This document shows positions 33,745 to 42,298 of a DNA stretch of 64,000 bases, piece after piece. The notes below the pieces were generated by a model. It was not told the origin of the DNA. It worked only from the letters and a program-made list of their open reading frames with translations, and made no database searches. The position numbers and the translations under genes were made by a program. Every line of letters starts with the position of its first letter. Positions within the stretch are counted from its first letter, which is position 1. Origin of the DNA: a virus; IMG/VR virus record IMGVR_UViG_3300015360_003300, positions 1 through 64,000 of that record. The stretch is one strand, 5' to 3'.

Positions 33745-34302
33745 ATGGCTCTATGTCGTTGTTTAGTTCTTAACAGTTCCTATGAGTTCTTGGATATTTC
33801 TCCATGGTTTGATAGTATCTGTTTACTCGTTGAAAACAAGGCAGTTGTTATGGCAGAATACAATGACATTGTCCATTCACAATATCAGTCATGGAAGATT
33901 CCTTCCGTTCTAATAATGAAGTATTATGTCAAAACAAAGAAACATAAGAACACATTTAGCGTCACTAACAAGCGTAATCTCTTAGTGAGAGACGGTTTTC
34001 GCTGTCAATACTGTAATGCGGTATTATCATTCCGTAATGGAACTATCGACCACGTTAAACCACGTAGTCGTGGTGGACTTCACACGCTTGACAACACGGT
34101 AGCAAGTTGTAAATGTTGTAATAACATGAAGGGTGATATGCATCTTGCCGAATTTGAGAAAAAGTCAGGTATGGAACTTAAATGTGTTCCCCGTCAATTA
34201 ACAGACGCTGAAAAGATTGACTGTCTTCTCAAGACTGTTAAAAGCAAGGAACGTAATGCTTGGTTATCATGCCTTGATCAAAATGGAATTAGTTTATATT
34301 AA
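33745..34302 (+). CDS. HNH endonuclease-like protein
   Basis: In this 185-residue protein, the C-terminal half has a zinc-HNH core: C-Q-Y-C (~89-92), T-I-D-H (~100-103), R-G-G...L-D-N-x-V-A-S-C-K-x-C-N (~110-126). These residues would bind Zn and Mg and cut DNA or RNA. The N-terminal ~70 residues (a W-F-D segment and M-A-E-Y-N-D) form a domain often seen with 5-methylcytosine-type McrA/HNH proteins. It could be a homing-type or repair nuclease. It starts 1 base after patatin, and its stop overlaps the next start. Confidence 0.85.
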   Translation: MALCRCLVLNSSYEFLDISPWFDSICLLVENKAVVMAEYNDIVHSQYQSWKIPSVLIMKYYVKTKKHKNTFSVTNKRNLLVRDGFRCQYCNAVLSFRNGTIDHVKPRSRGGLHTLDNTVASCKCCNNMKGDMHLAEFEKKSGMELKCVPRQLTDAEKIDCLLKTVKSKERNAWLSCLDQNGISLY

Positions 34303-34556
34303 TGTTCAGTAAAAGATTCCATCTTGTTGATTTAGTTGGGTTAAATAAGCGGGCAATCGCTATATTAGCTCACTATAACAACAAGATGGTTCTTGTTGAA
34401 TATGACGATTTCGGTCGCCCCCTTAATATTGCACCAAACGGAAAGCAAGGAATTTTTTGCACTAGTCCAGACGGATTTTGGAACGGATGGTTTGTTTTAG
34501 ATGATGATGTTAGATTTAGTGAAGAAAATAAAATTTTAAATGATATAATTAAATAA
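34302..34556 (+). CDS. Small hypothetical protein
   Basis: This 84-residue protein is coupled by TAATG overlap with the HNH gene. It is strand-rich (VDLVGLNKRAIAILAHYNNK, then a W-x-G-W-F segment) with an acidic end. No family recognised. Confidence 0.65.
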   Translation: MFSKRFHLVDLVGLNKRAIAILAHYNNKMVLVEYDDFGRPLNIAPNGKQGIFCTSPDGFWNGWFVLDDDVRFSEENKILNDIIK

Positions 34557-34569
34557 AGGTCCTACCACT

Positions 34570-34815
34570 ATGCTATACCATTTAAGCGACGATGATAATA
34601 CTATTGGTTTTTTTCAAGTAGATCAAGATCCAGTAAAAGTAGCTAAAAAAATAAGTGTGATAACTGGCACCACGTTTGATGTGATAAAATCAGATAAATA
34701 TGAAGATATTGGTAGTTTTGAAATTGATACTATTATTATTAGATCAAATGTTTTTTGTGAAGATTTTATAGATTTGCTTGATTATGGTATAGCAGTCTAT
34801 ATAATTGATTATTAA
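34570..34815 (+). CDS. Small hypothetical protein
   Basis: This 81-residue acidic protein has a GATATAAT-type sequence and aaagg just upstream of the ATG. It reads as a small alpha/beta protein (TGTTFDVIKSDKYED, then a hydrophobic strand IDTIIIRS). It ends 1 base before the nuclease gene. No family recognised. Confidence 0.6.
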   Translation: MLYHLSDDDNTIGFFQVDQDPVKVAKKISVITGTTFDVIKSDKYEDIGSFEIDTIIIRSNVFCEDFIDLLDYGIAVYIIDY

Positions 34816-34816
34816 T

Positions 34817-35608
34817 ATGACCCTCACAACAAAAACCACTACATCACTCGTTTATAATAAAAACGAACATATAAAACTTAGTACCTCAAGTGTATCCACA
34901 TTTGAGCAATGTCCTAGACGATGGTTTTACCGATATGTCCGTAAACTTTATCCCGATGTTGAAGAATCTGAATGGACCGCCTTTGGTAATTTCATTCATG
35001 ATATTGCAGAAAATTTTAAAGATGATTGTACTCTAAAAGAGTTTAAAGAACTTGTTGCTTCTAGAATAAAAAACTATGAGTTTTCTGAAAAATACCGCAA
35101 TAAGGTACTTCCAGCTATTAAGAATCTTTTTATATACTGTAAACAAAATTTTAAAAAAGATGATATAGTTCTTCGCGAAAAGAAAATTGACTTTCATTAT
35201 AAAGGAAAGTTTTTTCTTACGGGAAAAATTGATATCATACATATGAGTGGCAATAAGGTTAAAGTAATTGACTGGAAAACTTCAAAAGAAGAAAAAGATA
35301 GCTCATTCCAACTTTCTTTTTATAAGTTTCTTCTTGAGATAATTGATTTGGTTAAAGTAGAAAGTCTTGAATGCGAAATTGTTTATTTGTGTGCTGACCA
35401 GAAAGATGAATTGCTATATGTTTCTAAGTATAACATTGAAAAAGATGATGTTATGTCAGCCATAGCAAGAATTGAAGCTCTTATAAAAACGTATGAAGTA
35501 CTCGGTACTGAAAATATTGAGAAATGGCGCATGAAAACTGGTCCTTTGTGTAATTATTGTGATTATTTCAAATCAAAAGATTGCCCTGGCCGCACTACAT
35601 GCAATTAA
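34817..35608 (+). CDS. PD-(D/E)xK nuclease of the RecB/Cas4 type with probable Fe-S cluster
   Basis: The ATG at 34817 gives 263 residues; the in-frame ATG at 34805 lies inside the preceding gene. Signature: S-x-x-x-F-E-Q-C32-P-R-R-W-F-Y-R-Y, then H61 in F-I-H-D, G-K-I-D-I-I with the metal Asp (~135), V-I-D-W-K-T with the motif K (~150), and a Q-x-x-x-Y helix. The C-terminus C-N-Y-C-D-Y-F...C-P supplies three further cysteines, so with Cys32 a four-Cys iron-sulfur cluster is likely. This family acts as exonuclease in recombination and end processing. In T4-like phages related proteins are common. Confidence 0.88.
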   Translation: MTLTTKTTTSLVYNKNEHIKLSTSSVSTFEQCPRRWFYRYVRKLYPDVEESEWTAFGNFIHDIAENFKDDCTLKEFKELVASRIKNYEFSEKYRNKVLPAIKNLFIYCKQNFKKDDIVLREKKIDFHYKGKFFLTGKIDIIHMSGNKVKVIDWKTSKEEKDSSFQLSFYKFLLEIIDLVKVESLECEIVYLCADQKDELLYVSKYNIEKDDVMSAIARIEALIKTYEVLGTENIEKWRMKTGPLCNYCDYFKSKDCPGRTTCN

Positions 35609-35612
35609 GATA

Positions 35613-35639
35613 TTGACTATTTCTAATATTGAATATAAT
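35613..35639 (+). promoter_or_regulatory. Possible promoter for the 64-residue gene
   Basis: TTGACT (35613-35618) and TATAAT (35634-35639) are 15 bases apart in a 76-base gap. Spacing is a little short. Confidence 0.35.
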
Positions 35640-35684
35640 AGATATATAAGAACTCAATAAACCAAGAGTTCAAGGAAAATAAAA

Positions 35685-35879
35685 ATGAGAAAAAATTCAA
35701 AAAATAAGTTCATCGTATACGCCCGCAATAGCGGTGGTACATATCTCACCGAGCGTGCTGTTCGCATTCCCGGTGCTAATTTCCGTTGGGCCAAGGATCG
35801 TAGCATCGCAACCAAACTTCCAAAGGAAGTTGCTGACAAGGTTGCTTACCGTTACGGTGGAGTAGTAATTCGCGCCTAA
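35685..35879 (+). CDS. Small basic hypothetical protein
   Basis: This 64-residue, strongly basic protein (start MRKNSKNKF) has many Arg/Lys and a small strand core (TYLTERAVRIPGANFRW). It has its own promoter-like element upstream and a strong terminator downstream, so it is transcribed as a single gene. Its ribosome site is aagg, 11 bases upstream. Codon use includes GC-rich choices (cgc, ggc) compared with neighbours. Such small basic genes often encode DNA- or RNA-binding host-takeover proteins; no family recognised. Confidence 0.7.
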   Translation: MRKNSKNKFIVYARNSGGTYLTERAVRIPGANFRWAKDRSIATKLPKEVADKVAYRYGGVVIRA

Positions 35880-35902
35880 GTTCTAATTGATTTAGTATAT
35901 GT

Positions 35903-35933
35903 AAAGCCTCCCTTAAAAAAGGGAGGCTTTTTT
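35903..35933 (+). terminator. Intrinsic terminator after the 64-residue gene
   Basis: A 10-bp stem (aaagcctccc / gggaggcttt) with an 8-base loop (ttaaaaaa) runs into six T residues. Confidence 0.9.
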
Positions 35934-35935
35934 GT

Positions 35936-35941
35936 TATAAT
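35936..35941 (+). promoter_or_regulatory. -10 element of the 97-residue membrane protein gene
   Basis: TATAAT lies immediately after the terminator and ends 6 bases before the ATG at 35948, leaving no room for a Shine-Dalgarno sequence. The spacing is the same as at thyA. Confidence 0.4.
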
Positions 35942-35947
35942 AGATAT

Positions 35948-36241
35948 ATGGAATTAATTTATCTAATTATATTTTTATTGATTTCAGTTGCATCATCGCA
36001 ACTTTGGAGTAATTCAAAAATTTGTGGTTATATAAGAAGATTTATAGTTAAAATACCATTTATACGAGATGTATTACTCTGTCCGTCATGTTCATCATTT
36101 TGGATAGCTATGTTTGTCAGTTTATTTTTTAATCCACTCATTGGATTAATGCCATATATAGTGTCTAATATTGCTATAAGTATTATAAATTATGCAATAT
36201 GTGGTATACTATTTAAAAGAAATATATTAACAAGTGACTAA
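35948..36241 (+). CDS. Small membrane protein with CPSCSSFW motif
   Basis: This 97-residue protein has a hydrophobic helix at 1-19, then C-P-S-C-S-S-F-W near 45-53 before a second hydrophobic helix (~52-72) and a third (~73-92). The C-x-x-C-x-S-x-W pattern recalls DUF1360-type small integral membrane proteins of bacteria and phages. No function is established for that group. It has no Shine-Dalgarno sequence, consistent with a leaderless start. Confidence 0.7.
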   Translation: MELIYLIIFLLISVASSQLWSNSKICGYIRRFIVKIPFIRDVLLCPSCSSFWIAMFVSLFFNPLIGLMPYIVSNIAISIINYAICGILFKRNILTSD

Positions 36242-36259
36242 ATAGAAGGAATATTTAAT

Positions 36260-36742
36260 ATGCCATTTACACAAGAAGAGTTAGCTCTTATACTTAAAGC
36301 AATTAGTGAAGATAAGCCGTTTCGTAGCGAATTTGGAAAAATAGCAGAAAATATTATAGACAAAATATATTCATACTATACTAATCCAAATTGTTCATGT
36401 AAGGGTGGTATTTTAGAATGGGTTAATAAAAACGAAGACAAGACCCGTCAACTTATAAATACATTTAAAGATACTTTTGACAAACTAAAAAATACAACAC
36501 AAACAACTACTGAAGCAACTACTCAATCAACTAACCCCAACATAGCAAAACTTTTAATTACACCAAATAATGTTAAACCAACTAATGTTAAAATTGGCGA
36601 AACTATGACTATTGAGCCGACAACAGACGCATATCGTAAGCTTTTTAATACGATTAATCAAGAACATTGGGTATTCCGAGGTATACAAGTTATTCCTGGG
36701 GAAGACGACGGTAAAGATGTCTGGTTTATTCTTTTTTATTAA
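36260..36742 (+). CDS. Hypothetical protein with Thr-rich linker
   Basis: This 160-residue protein has helical N-terminal and compact C-terminal parts joined by a Thr/Gln-rich stretch (~77-95). It starts 18 bases after the membrane protein gene and ends 3 bases before the baseplate spike gene. The ribosome site agaagga is 12 bases from the ATG. It may be a baseplate-associated protein by position; no family recognised. Confidence 0.65.
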   Translation: MPFTQEELALILKAISEDKPFRSEFGKIAENIIDKIYSYYTNPNCSCKGGILEWVNKNEDKTRQLINTFKDTFDKLKNTTQTTTEATTQSTNPNIAKLLITPNNVKPTNVKIGETMTIEPTTDAYRKLFNTINQEHWVFRGIQVIPGEDDGKDVWFILFY

Positions 36743-36745
36743 ATT

Positions 36746-38221
36746 ATGGACTATCAACTAATTGATACTAATAAATTTGATTTCCCGGGAAACTACCGAG
36801 CAATCGTGGAAGATAACGAAGATCCATTGGATCTTGGTCGTGTTCGTATTCGTATTTTTGGTATACACTCATTAGATCCAACTGAAACACCTGTAGGACA
36901 TTTACCGTGGGCGGAACCAGCACTATCAATTTATTATTCTGGTGGACAAAATCTTAAGTCAAAATCTTCAAAGTCTACAACAAGATATTCAGCCGGCAAC
37001 GATAAATTTGTTCCACCAAAACGCTCTACAGAAACTATAACACAAGAATTCCAAGATAGTGTTATGGTTAATGAAGGTAGTGGTGCTCACTTTGTTGTTC
37101 CACGTAAGGGTACACAAGTTTGGGTATTTTTTGATTGTAATTATCATGGACGCCCACAATATTGGGCGGCGGCGCTTAAAGGGAAAGATTGGACCGAACA
37201 AAAGAAAAAACTTGAGAATGACATCAAATTAAAAGCTGCTGAAATATCAAGTATTCGCAATATTTTTACACCAGATACAAATGTTCATTCTGGAAAAAGT
37301 TGTGCGAGTGAAGCAAAAGTTGCTACAGCCATTAATAAACCAAGACTGACATTACAAAATGTTAGCGACACTAGAAATTATCACATTTCTAGTTATACGA
37401 GTCCTGGTGGTGTAACCTTTATAAGTGTCAATGAAGATGGGCGTGAACGTACATATATCATGCATAAGGGATATATGGAGTATACAGATGATAAAGGACA
37501 ACGCAAAGTTGTTGTTGGTTTTACTGATGGTAAAGCCAATGATTTGGAACAAGCAGTTGCTAATAATTTTGAACTTCATATTGGTGGTGACTTTGATGTA
37601 TATGTTAAAAAAAGTCATTACATACAAGTAGATGGTGATGCTCAAATAAATGTTTTAGGTAATGTTGGTATTCGTGCTGGTAAGGATATTGATCTTGTAT
37701 CAGATGCTAGTATCAATATTGATGCTAAGAAAAATATTAATATACATGCTGGTGGATCATTACAATATCATATTGAAGGCAACTTATTAACTAAAATAGA
37801 TGGTAACTATGATGTTGATATTAAAGGATCATATAACGTATCGGTTAAGATGGCTGCTAAGTTTAAATCTTTAGAGTTACACATGAAAGCTAAAACTAGT
37901 CAAGTTTTTGAAGCAGCCCTTCAACAAACTATGCTTAGCACAACTTTTATAGGTAAAGCTAAATCTGTGTATAGTATCGCCAGTGATGCTGTAACAAGAA
38001 TTAATGCATCAGCCGGACTCCAACAGACAGCCCCCGTAATTGATTTAGCGGGAATGTCAGTAAACGTTGGTGGTGCTGTTATGTTAGGAAGTGCATCATC
38101 ACAACCAGCACCACAAGTTCAGTCTCCCACAACCGATGCTGAAAGTATTGTTAGTAAAAAACAGTTCATTAAGGGTGGAACTACAAAAGAATTTAAAGAG
38201 AATGCATCTAATACCAATTAA
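36746..38221 (+). CDS. Baseplate central spike protein, T4 gp5-like without lysozyme domain
   Basis: The N-terminal ~150 residues of this 491-residue protein form the gp5/VgrG-type OB domain: F-P-G-N-Y-R-A-I-V-E-D-N-x-D-P-L-x-L-G-R-V-R-I-R (from ~13), then P-W-A-E-P, V-P-R-K-G-T-Q-V-W-V-F-F-x-N/D and G-R-P-Q-Y-W (~130-143). Residues ~240-430 are repeated short beta-strand segments (V-D-G-D-A-Q-I-N-V, I-D-L-V-S-D-A-S-I, I-D-A-K-K-N-I-N-I), consistent with the gp5 beta-helix. T4 gp5 carries a lysozyme domain between these; nothing of lysozyme type (E-D-T triad) is visible here. It would form the tail-tip puncturing trimer. Confidence 0.9.
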   Translation: MDYQLIDTNKFDFPGNYRAIVEDNEDPLDLGRVRIRIFGIHSLDPTETPVGHLPWAEPALSIYYSGGQNLKSKSSKSTTRYSAGNDKFVPPKRSTETITQEFQDSVMVNEGSGAHFVVPRKGTQVWVFFDCNYHGRPQYWAAALKGKDWTEQKKKLENDIKLKAAEISSIRNIFTPDTNVHSGKSCASEAKVATAINKPRLTLQNVSDTRNYHISSYTSPGGVTFISVNEDGRERTYIMHKGYMEYTDDKGQRKVVVGFTDGKANDLEQAVANNFELHIGGDFDVYVKKSHYIQVDGDAQINVLGNVGIRAGKDIDLVSDASINIDAKKNINIHAGGSLQYHIEGNLLTKIDGNYDVDIKGSYNVSVKMAAKFKSLELHMKAKTSQVFEAALQQTMLSTTFIGKAKSVYSIASDAVTRINASAGLQQTAPVIDLAGMSVNVGGAVMLGSASSQPAPQVQSPTTDAESIVSKKQFIKGGTTKEFKENASNTN

Positions 38222-38254
38222 TATGTTTAATATGCTGTTAGTACGATAAAATAT

Positions 38255-38262
38255 TATAAATA
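38255..38262 (+). promoter_or_regulatory. T4-type late promoter octamer
   Basis: TATAAATA ends 32 bases before the gp25-like ATG (38294) in the 72-base gap after the spike gene. It probably drives the baseplate/fibre operon. Confidence 0.55.
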
Positions 38263-38293
38263 ACAGATATAGTCTTTAGAGGGTTTTTAAAAG

Positions 38294-38680
38294 ATGGCAA
38301 CACTCGCCAAAATATATTCTGATCTTGCGTTTTCGCCACTTTTAAACAATGAAGGTGATATTTCGCAAGTATATGATACTGTGGCTATTAATCAATCACT
38401 TTTTAATATATTAAATACTCGTAAAGGCTCCCGTGTCATGGATCCACTGTTTGGATGTAATTTCCAATCTTATCTTTTTGAAATCTTTGATACCGAAACA
38501 TTAAAAAATATTACTGACGATATTCAGAGAAACTTTTCAATTTACGAACCTCGTATCATAATTGAGTCAATAGATAAGAATCTTAACTATGATACACTTG
38601 AATATACTCTTTACATAAACTATCGGTTTTCTAGAAAAAATGAAAGAGGTAAGTTTGAAGTGGTACTCCAAAAACTTTAA
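38294..38680 (+). CDS. Baseplate wedge protein, T4 gp25-like
   Basis: This 128-residue protein matches the gp25/GpW family in length and pattern: F-S-P-L/D-L-L...G-D-I near the start, V-x-D-P-L-F-G-C...F near 49-55 (family R-G-x-R-P-F-x-P-x-F-G), and I-x-x-x-I-x-x-R/N-F-x-x-Y-E-P-R-I (~73-88). The protein sits at the centre of the wedge in contractile tails. Gene order spike, gp25, gp6-like is the usual one. Confidence 0.9.
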   Translation: MATLAKIYSDLAFSPLLNNEGDISQVYDTVAINQSLFNILNTRKGSRVMDPLFGCNFQSYLFEIFDTETLKNITDDIQRNFSIYEPRIIIESIDKNLNYDTLEYTLYINYRFSRKNERGKFEVVLQKL

Positions 38681-38689
38681 GGATATGAA

Positions 38690-41600
38690 ATGACAGATCA
38701 GAGCAGAACCATTAATTATGTAAACTATGATTTTGAAGCGATGAAGAATGACGTTCTTCAACAGCTTACCGAAACTGGTGTTTTCAAAGATATTAACATC
38801 AAAGGTTCAAATATTAACAATTTGGCTGATCTTCTTGTATATATTGGATCGCTTAATGGTTACTACATCAATTCTGCTGCTAATGAGGTATTTCTTCCAA
38901 CTGCGAAACGTTATAATAACCTTAACAAAATTGGACAGTTACTTAGATATGATGCTAGAGGAATAGTTTCTGCGATGGTTGATGTAGTCGGCTCTCTGAC
39001 ACCAGAATATGTTTACGGAAAACAAGGTGAATATATTGAAATTCCAGCATATTCTATATTTCCATCAACAAAACAAACAACTACAAATAAGAATTTTATT
39101 TTCACCAATCCGCTTCCAATAATTTATATAACAAAAGGTTTTGGACTAAATAAGGTTGAACAATCTGACTTTAAATATAAAGGATACAATCTTCCATTTA
39201 CTGCACCCAAAGCATTCTTTCAAGAGACTATAAATGGTCCAGTAACTATTAATCCACTTTTCATTGAATTACCATTAAGTTTAAACAAACCGCTTGAAAT
39301 AATTAAAAGAAATACTATAGATAATTATCGTGGATTTGATACAGTTAATTATCCGAAAGAAAACCCAGCAGACACATCAAGTGTCGGCTTGCCATTTATT
39401 TCAACTATATCATGCTTATCATTTTCATCAACTCTTGTTGTAGGAGTTGAATATCCAGTATTAATGAAATTTGACATAGGAACATCCACACCGAATCTTG
39501 AAATTGTTACAGACATAAATATTCTTAATGATAGAGTTGATGATATATACGGAAAAATAATAGTTGAAGTAGCAGATCCAGTACAACAAACATATACAAT
39601 ATCAATGAAAGAAATGTCAACAGACAAACGCTTCTATCTTGGTAAGACTGGAATGGAAAATTTAACAAGTGTAAATGTAACTTATTCAACCATTCCCGGA
39701 AAGGGACAATCGGTTGAACAAATTAATCTTGTCATTAATGAAAATGGAAATGGTTCACCATTCACTGTTCTTGTAAATGGAAATTATTATACATTTACAT
39801 CGGGAACTATAAGCTCTCCTAAATTTAAAGAAAATTTCTTTGATAGTGGTATTGATTCTTATAATGTTATCTTAACAATAAACGACACAACAAAACCAGA
39901 ACTTGGTTATTTGGCGACACTAGATGTATCTACGAAAGATCCAACAAACAACCAAGTTATTGTTGCAAAAATTTCTACACGTAATGTGGATGCTACTTCT
40001 AATACTAAAAGTTTACAAACAGGTCCTGGTGCCAAATATGGAAACTTGCAAGTAACAGAAAAAGTAACATTCAAGACAACACACCAGAAAGCTGGTCGCA
40101 TCTATTTTAATACTGGAAAAACATCGCAACAAGTTATTTTCAATAATATATTTGTTCCTGGCTCTGGTGAAACAACCGCTCGCTATCAAGTACAATTAAC
40201 TCCCGATAACAATATTCGTACATGGGTTGCTGATGCTAACGATGGCGGATTCAAAATATACGTAGAACCCGATACCGAATTTGAAGGATACATTGACTGG
40301 ATAGCGACTCAGATTATTCAGAACAAGACAAAGACAATTCCTGTTAAGTTTAGTAAACCACTTTCCCCTGTGATGACTGTTGATGGTGCAATTTCCAACT
40401 ATATGGTTCAGCTTACACCTAATGATAATGTACAAGTTTGGTATGAAAATATGACACCAAATGGTTTTGATATAAAAACCGAAAAAGATTTTGAAGGTAA
40501 AGTAAGTTGGTCTGTATATAACTTTTTTGACAACCAATCTACGCCATATGATGTTGAAAGCACATATCGTCAATCTAATAAAAAGGTTATTGCTATTGCT
40601 CAAGAAACTGCTGAAGTTACGTTAGATATACCGTTTATTGATGACCAATATGCAATTCAACTTGTTCCTAACAAAAATGTTGCAGTTTGGTATACTTCAA
40701 AAGAAGCTGGAAAGTTTACTATACAGAAAGAATCAGGAATTGATACAGATTTAATTGTTGACTGGTATGTCGACGGAACAAATTTATATCAGTTTCAGAG
40801 ACACGGTGAAGTTGACTTTACGGGACGAACAGTAGTATCAAGAGAAATACCAGGATTTAGATTTGTAGATATTCCAGAAACATTTAATATTCGCGGACTT
40901 TTACAAGGATCTGTTGGATTCACTTATGTAAATGTTAATAATGTAGTTGATGCTACAAATAATTTCTTAAATATTGCAATAGATCCAACAAAATTACATG
41001 AAAAAAGCCTTTCTTTTATTATAAAAAATAGTGATATTTCTACTAATTCTATTCGCATATTTGCTAAAAATACTCAAGGTAAATGGGATGAATGGAGTCG
41101 TGCGGGGACGGGACACGACGAACCAGACTATCCAGGTAATAAAGTATTTAGAGTTTATGTTAACCAAGATAAACTTGCTAAAATAGAATTTGGAGATGGA
41201 ATCAACTGGGGAACTTCAATAAATAATAAAGAAATGTTTATTCTTGGACTTTCCTCAATAGGAGCCGAAGGTAATATAGGAAAAAATGTAATTTCTTCAG
41301 AAGTAATTGTATCACAATACATACTTGGTAATGATAAAACAGATATAGAATTTGAACGTTCTCTCGTATCAATAATTGGTTTAAAAACACAAGTATTTTT
41401 CCAAGGAAATTCGCCATCAACAATAATAATAGATTCAGAAAATACTAGAATTTCAAACAAGGATCTAATAATATCACAAAATCAATTAGCTTCTGGTGGT
41501 GCTAACGTAGAATCTGTAGATGAACTACGAGCTAATATTTCAAATACATTTGTTAGACAGAATCGTAATGTATCATCAAACGATCTTAGTCGCTACATAA

Positions 41601-42298
41601 TTGAAGTTTTTCCTGATTATATTATAAAGTGTCGTGTATTAAATTATGATGAACTTGTTAAGTCTAAAATTATTCCCACACTAGAACTAGAAAAATACTG
41701 GTTCAACTATGTTTTTGTTATTGGATTGAATAAAGATGGAAGTAATATTATTCCAAAAAACTTAAGAGATGTAATTATCAACAAGCTTGATAGTTCACCT
41801 ATAAAAATGATTGGTAAAGAACACGAGATTCTTCCCGCTACATGGATACCAATTGATATACTTATTAGATATAGTAAGGAGAGGACTGCAAATGCCTCAA
41901 CTATAGAAACCGAAATGAAAAAGAATATTCTTAACTACTTTAATTATACTAACCACGAACTAGGTGATCGTATACCTCATTCTGATATGGTAGCTTCTGT
42001 AAAAGTAGATGGAGTAACTGAAGTAGAAATAATGATGAATAAAGATCCTGGAAACAAATTTAATGCAAGTGATTATGTTGTTGATATTCGTGGGGTGGGT
42101 GCAGATGCTGATATGCTTCAACGCAATAAGCTTATGGAACTAATTCGTCGTGACCCTTCGTTAGTTAAGATTTTTCAACCGTTATTTAGTACAACATACA
42201 CTAACGGTACAACCGAATGGAATTATTCATTAGATATTCAGTTAAATACATATGAATTTCCTAAACTTGGCGATATAATAATTCAGAGGGCTAATTAA
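38690..42298 (+). CDS. Baseplate wedge protein, T4 gp6-like, with inserted lectin-like repeats
   Basis: This 1202-residue protein is about twice T4 gp6 (660). The N-terminal region (L-T-E-T-G-V-F-K-D-I-N, then A-D-L-L-V-Y-I-G-S-L-N-G-Y-Y-I-N-S-A-A-N-E) and the C-terminal J-like half (~930-1200, including R-N-V-S-S-N-D-L) follow gp6/baseplate J. The middle carries three tandem modules (about 40069-40320, 40320-40550 and 40585-40790) with the pattern Y-x-V/I-Q-L-x-P-N/D-x-N-V-x-x-W...G-F-x-I...V/I-D/S-W, as in H-type-lectin-like beta domains. Directly downstream of gp25-like with the gp7-like gene after it (TAATG overlap). Confidence 0.85.
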   Translation: MTDQSRTINYVNYDFEAMKNDVLQQLTETGVFKDINIKGSNINNLADLLVYIGSLNGYYINSAANEVFLPTAKRYNNLNKIGQLLRYDARGIVSAMVDVVGSLTPEYVYGKQGEYIEIPAYSIFPSTKQTTTNKNFIFTNPLPIIYITKGFGLNKVEQSDFKYKGYNLPFTAPKAFFQETINGPVTINPLFIELPLSLNKPLEIIKRNTIDNYRGFDTVNYPKENPADTSSVGLPFISTISCLSFSSTLVVGVEYPVLMKFDIGTSTPNLEIVTDINILNDRVDDIYGKIIVEVADPVQQTYTISMKEMSTDKRFYLGKTGMENLTSVNVTYSTIPGKGQSVEQINLVINENGNGSPFTVLVNGNYYTFTSGTISSPKFKENFFDSGIDSYNVILTINDTTKPELGYLATLDVSTKDPTNNQVIVAKISTRNVDATSNTKSLQTGPGAKYGNLQVTEKVTFKTTHQKAGRIYFNTGKTSQQVIFNNIFVPGSGETTARYQVQLTPDNNIRTWVADANDGGFKIYVEPDTEFEGYIDWIATQIIQNKTKTIPVKFSKPLSPVMTVDGAISNYMVQLTPNDNVQVWYENMTPNGFDIKTEKDFEGKVSWSVYNFFDNQSTPYDVESTYRQSNKKVIAIAQETAEVTLDIPFIDDQYAIQLVPNKNVAVWYTSKEAGKFTIQKESGIDTDLIVDWYVDGTNLYQFQRHGEVDFTGRTVVSREIPGFRFVDIPETFNIRGLLQGSVGFTYVNVNNVVDATNNFLNIAIDPTKLHEKSLSFIIKNSDISTNSIRIFAKNTQGKWDEWSRAGTGHDEPDYPGNKVFRVYVNQDKLAKIEFGDGINWGTSINNKEMFILGLSSIGAEGNIGKNVISSEVIVSQYILGNDKTDIEFERSLVSIIGLKTQVFFQGNSPSTIIIDSENTRISNKDLIISQNQLASGGANVESVDELRANISNTFVRQNRNVSSNDLSRYIIEVFPDYIIKCRVLNYDELVKSKIIPTLELEKYWFNYVFVIGLNKDGSNIIPKNLRDVIINKLDSSPIKMIGKEHEILPATWIPIDILIRYSKERTANASTIETEMKKNILNYFNYTNHELGDRIPHSDMVASVKVDGVTEVEIMMNKDPGNKFNASDYVVDIRGVGADADMLQRNKLMELIRRDPSLVKIFQPLFSTTYTNGTTEWNYSLDIQLNTYEFPKLGDIIIQRAN

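Noticed and set aside
41155-41460. Minus-strand ORFs of 60-135 codons inside baseplate genes
   Set aside because: They are opposite long, clearly coding frames, lack ribosome sites and show no family resemblance.
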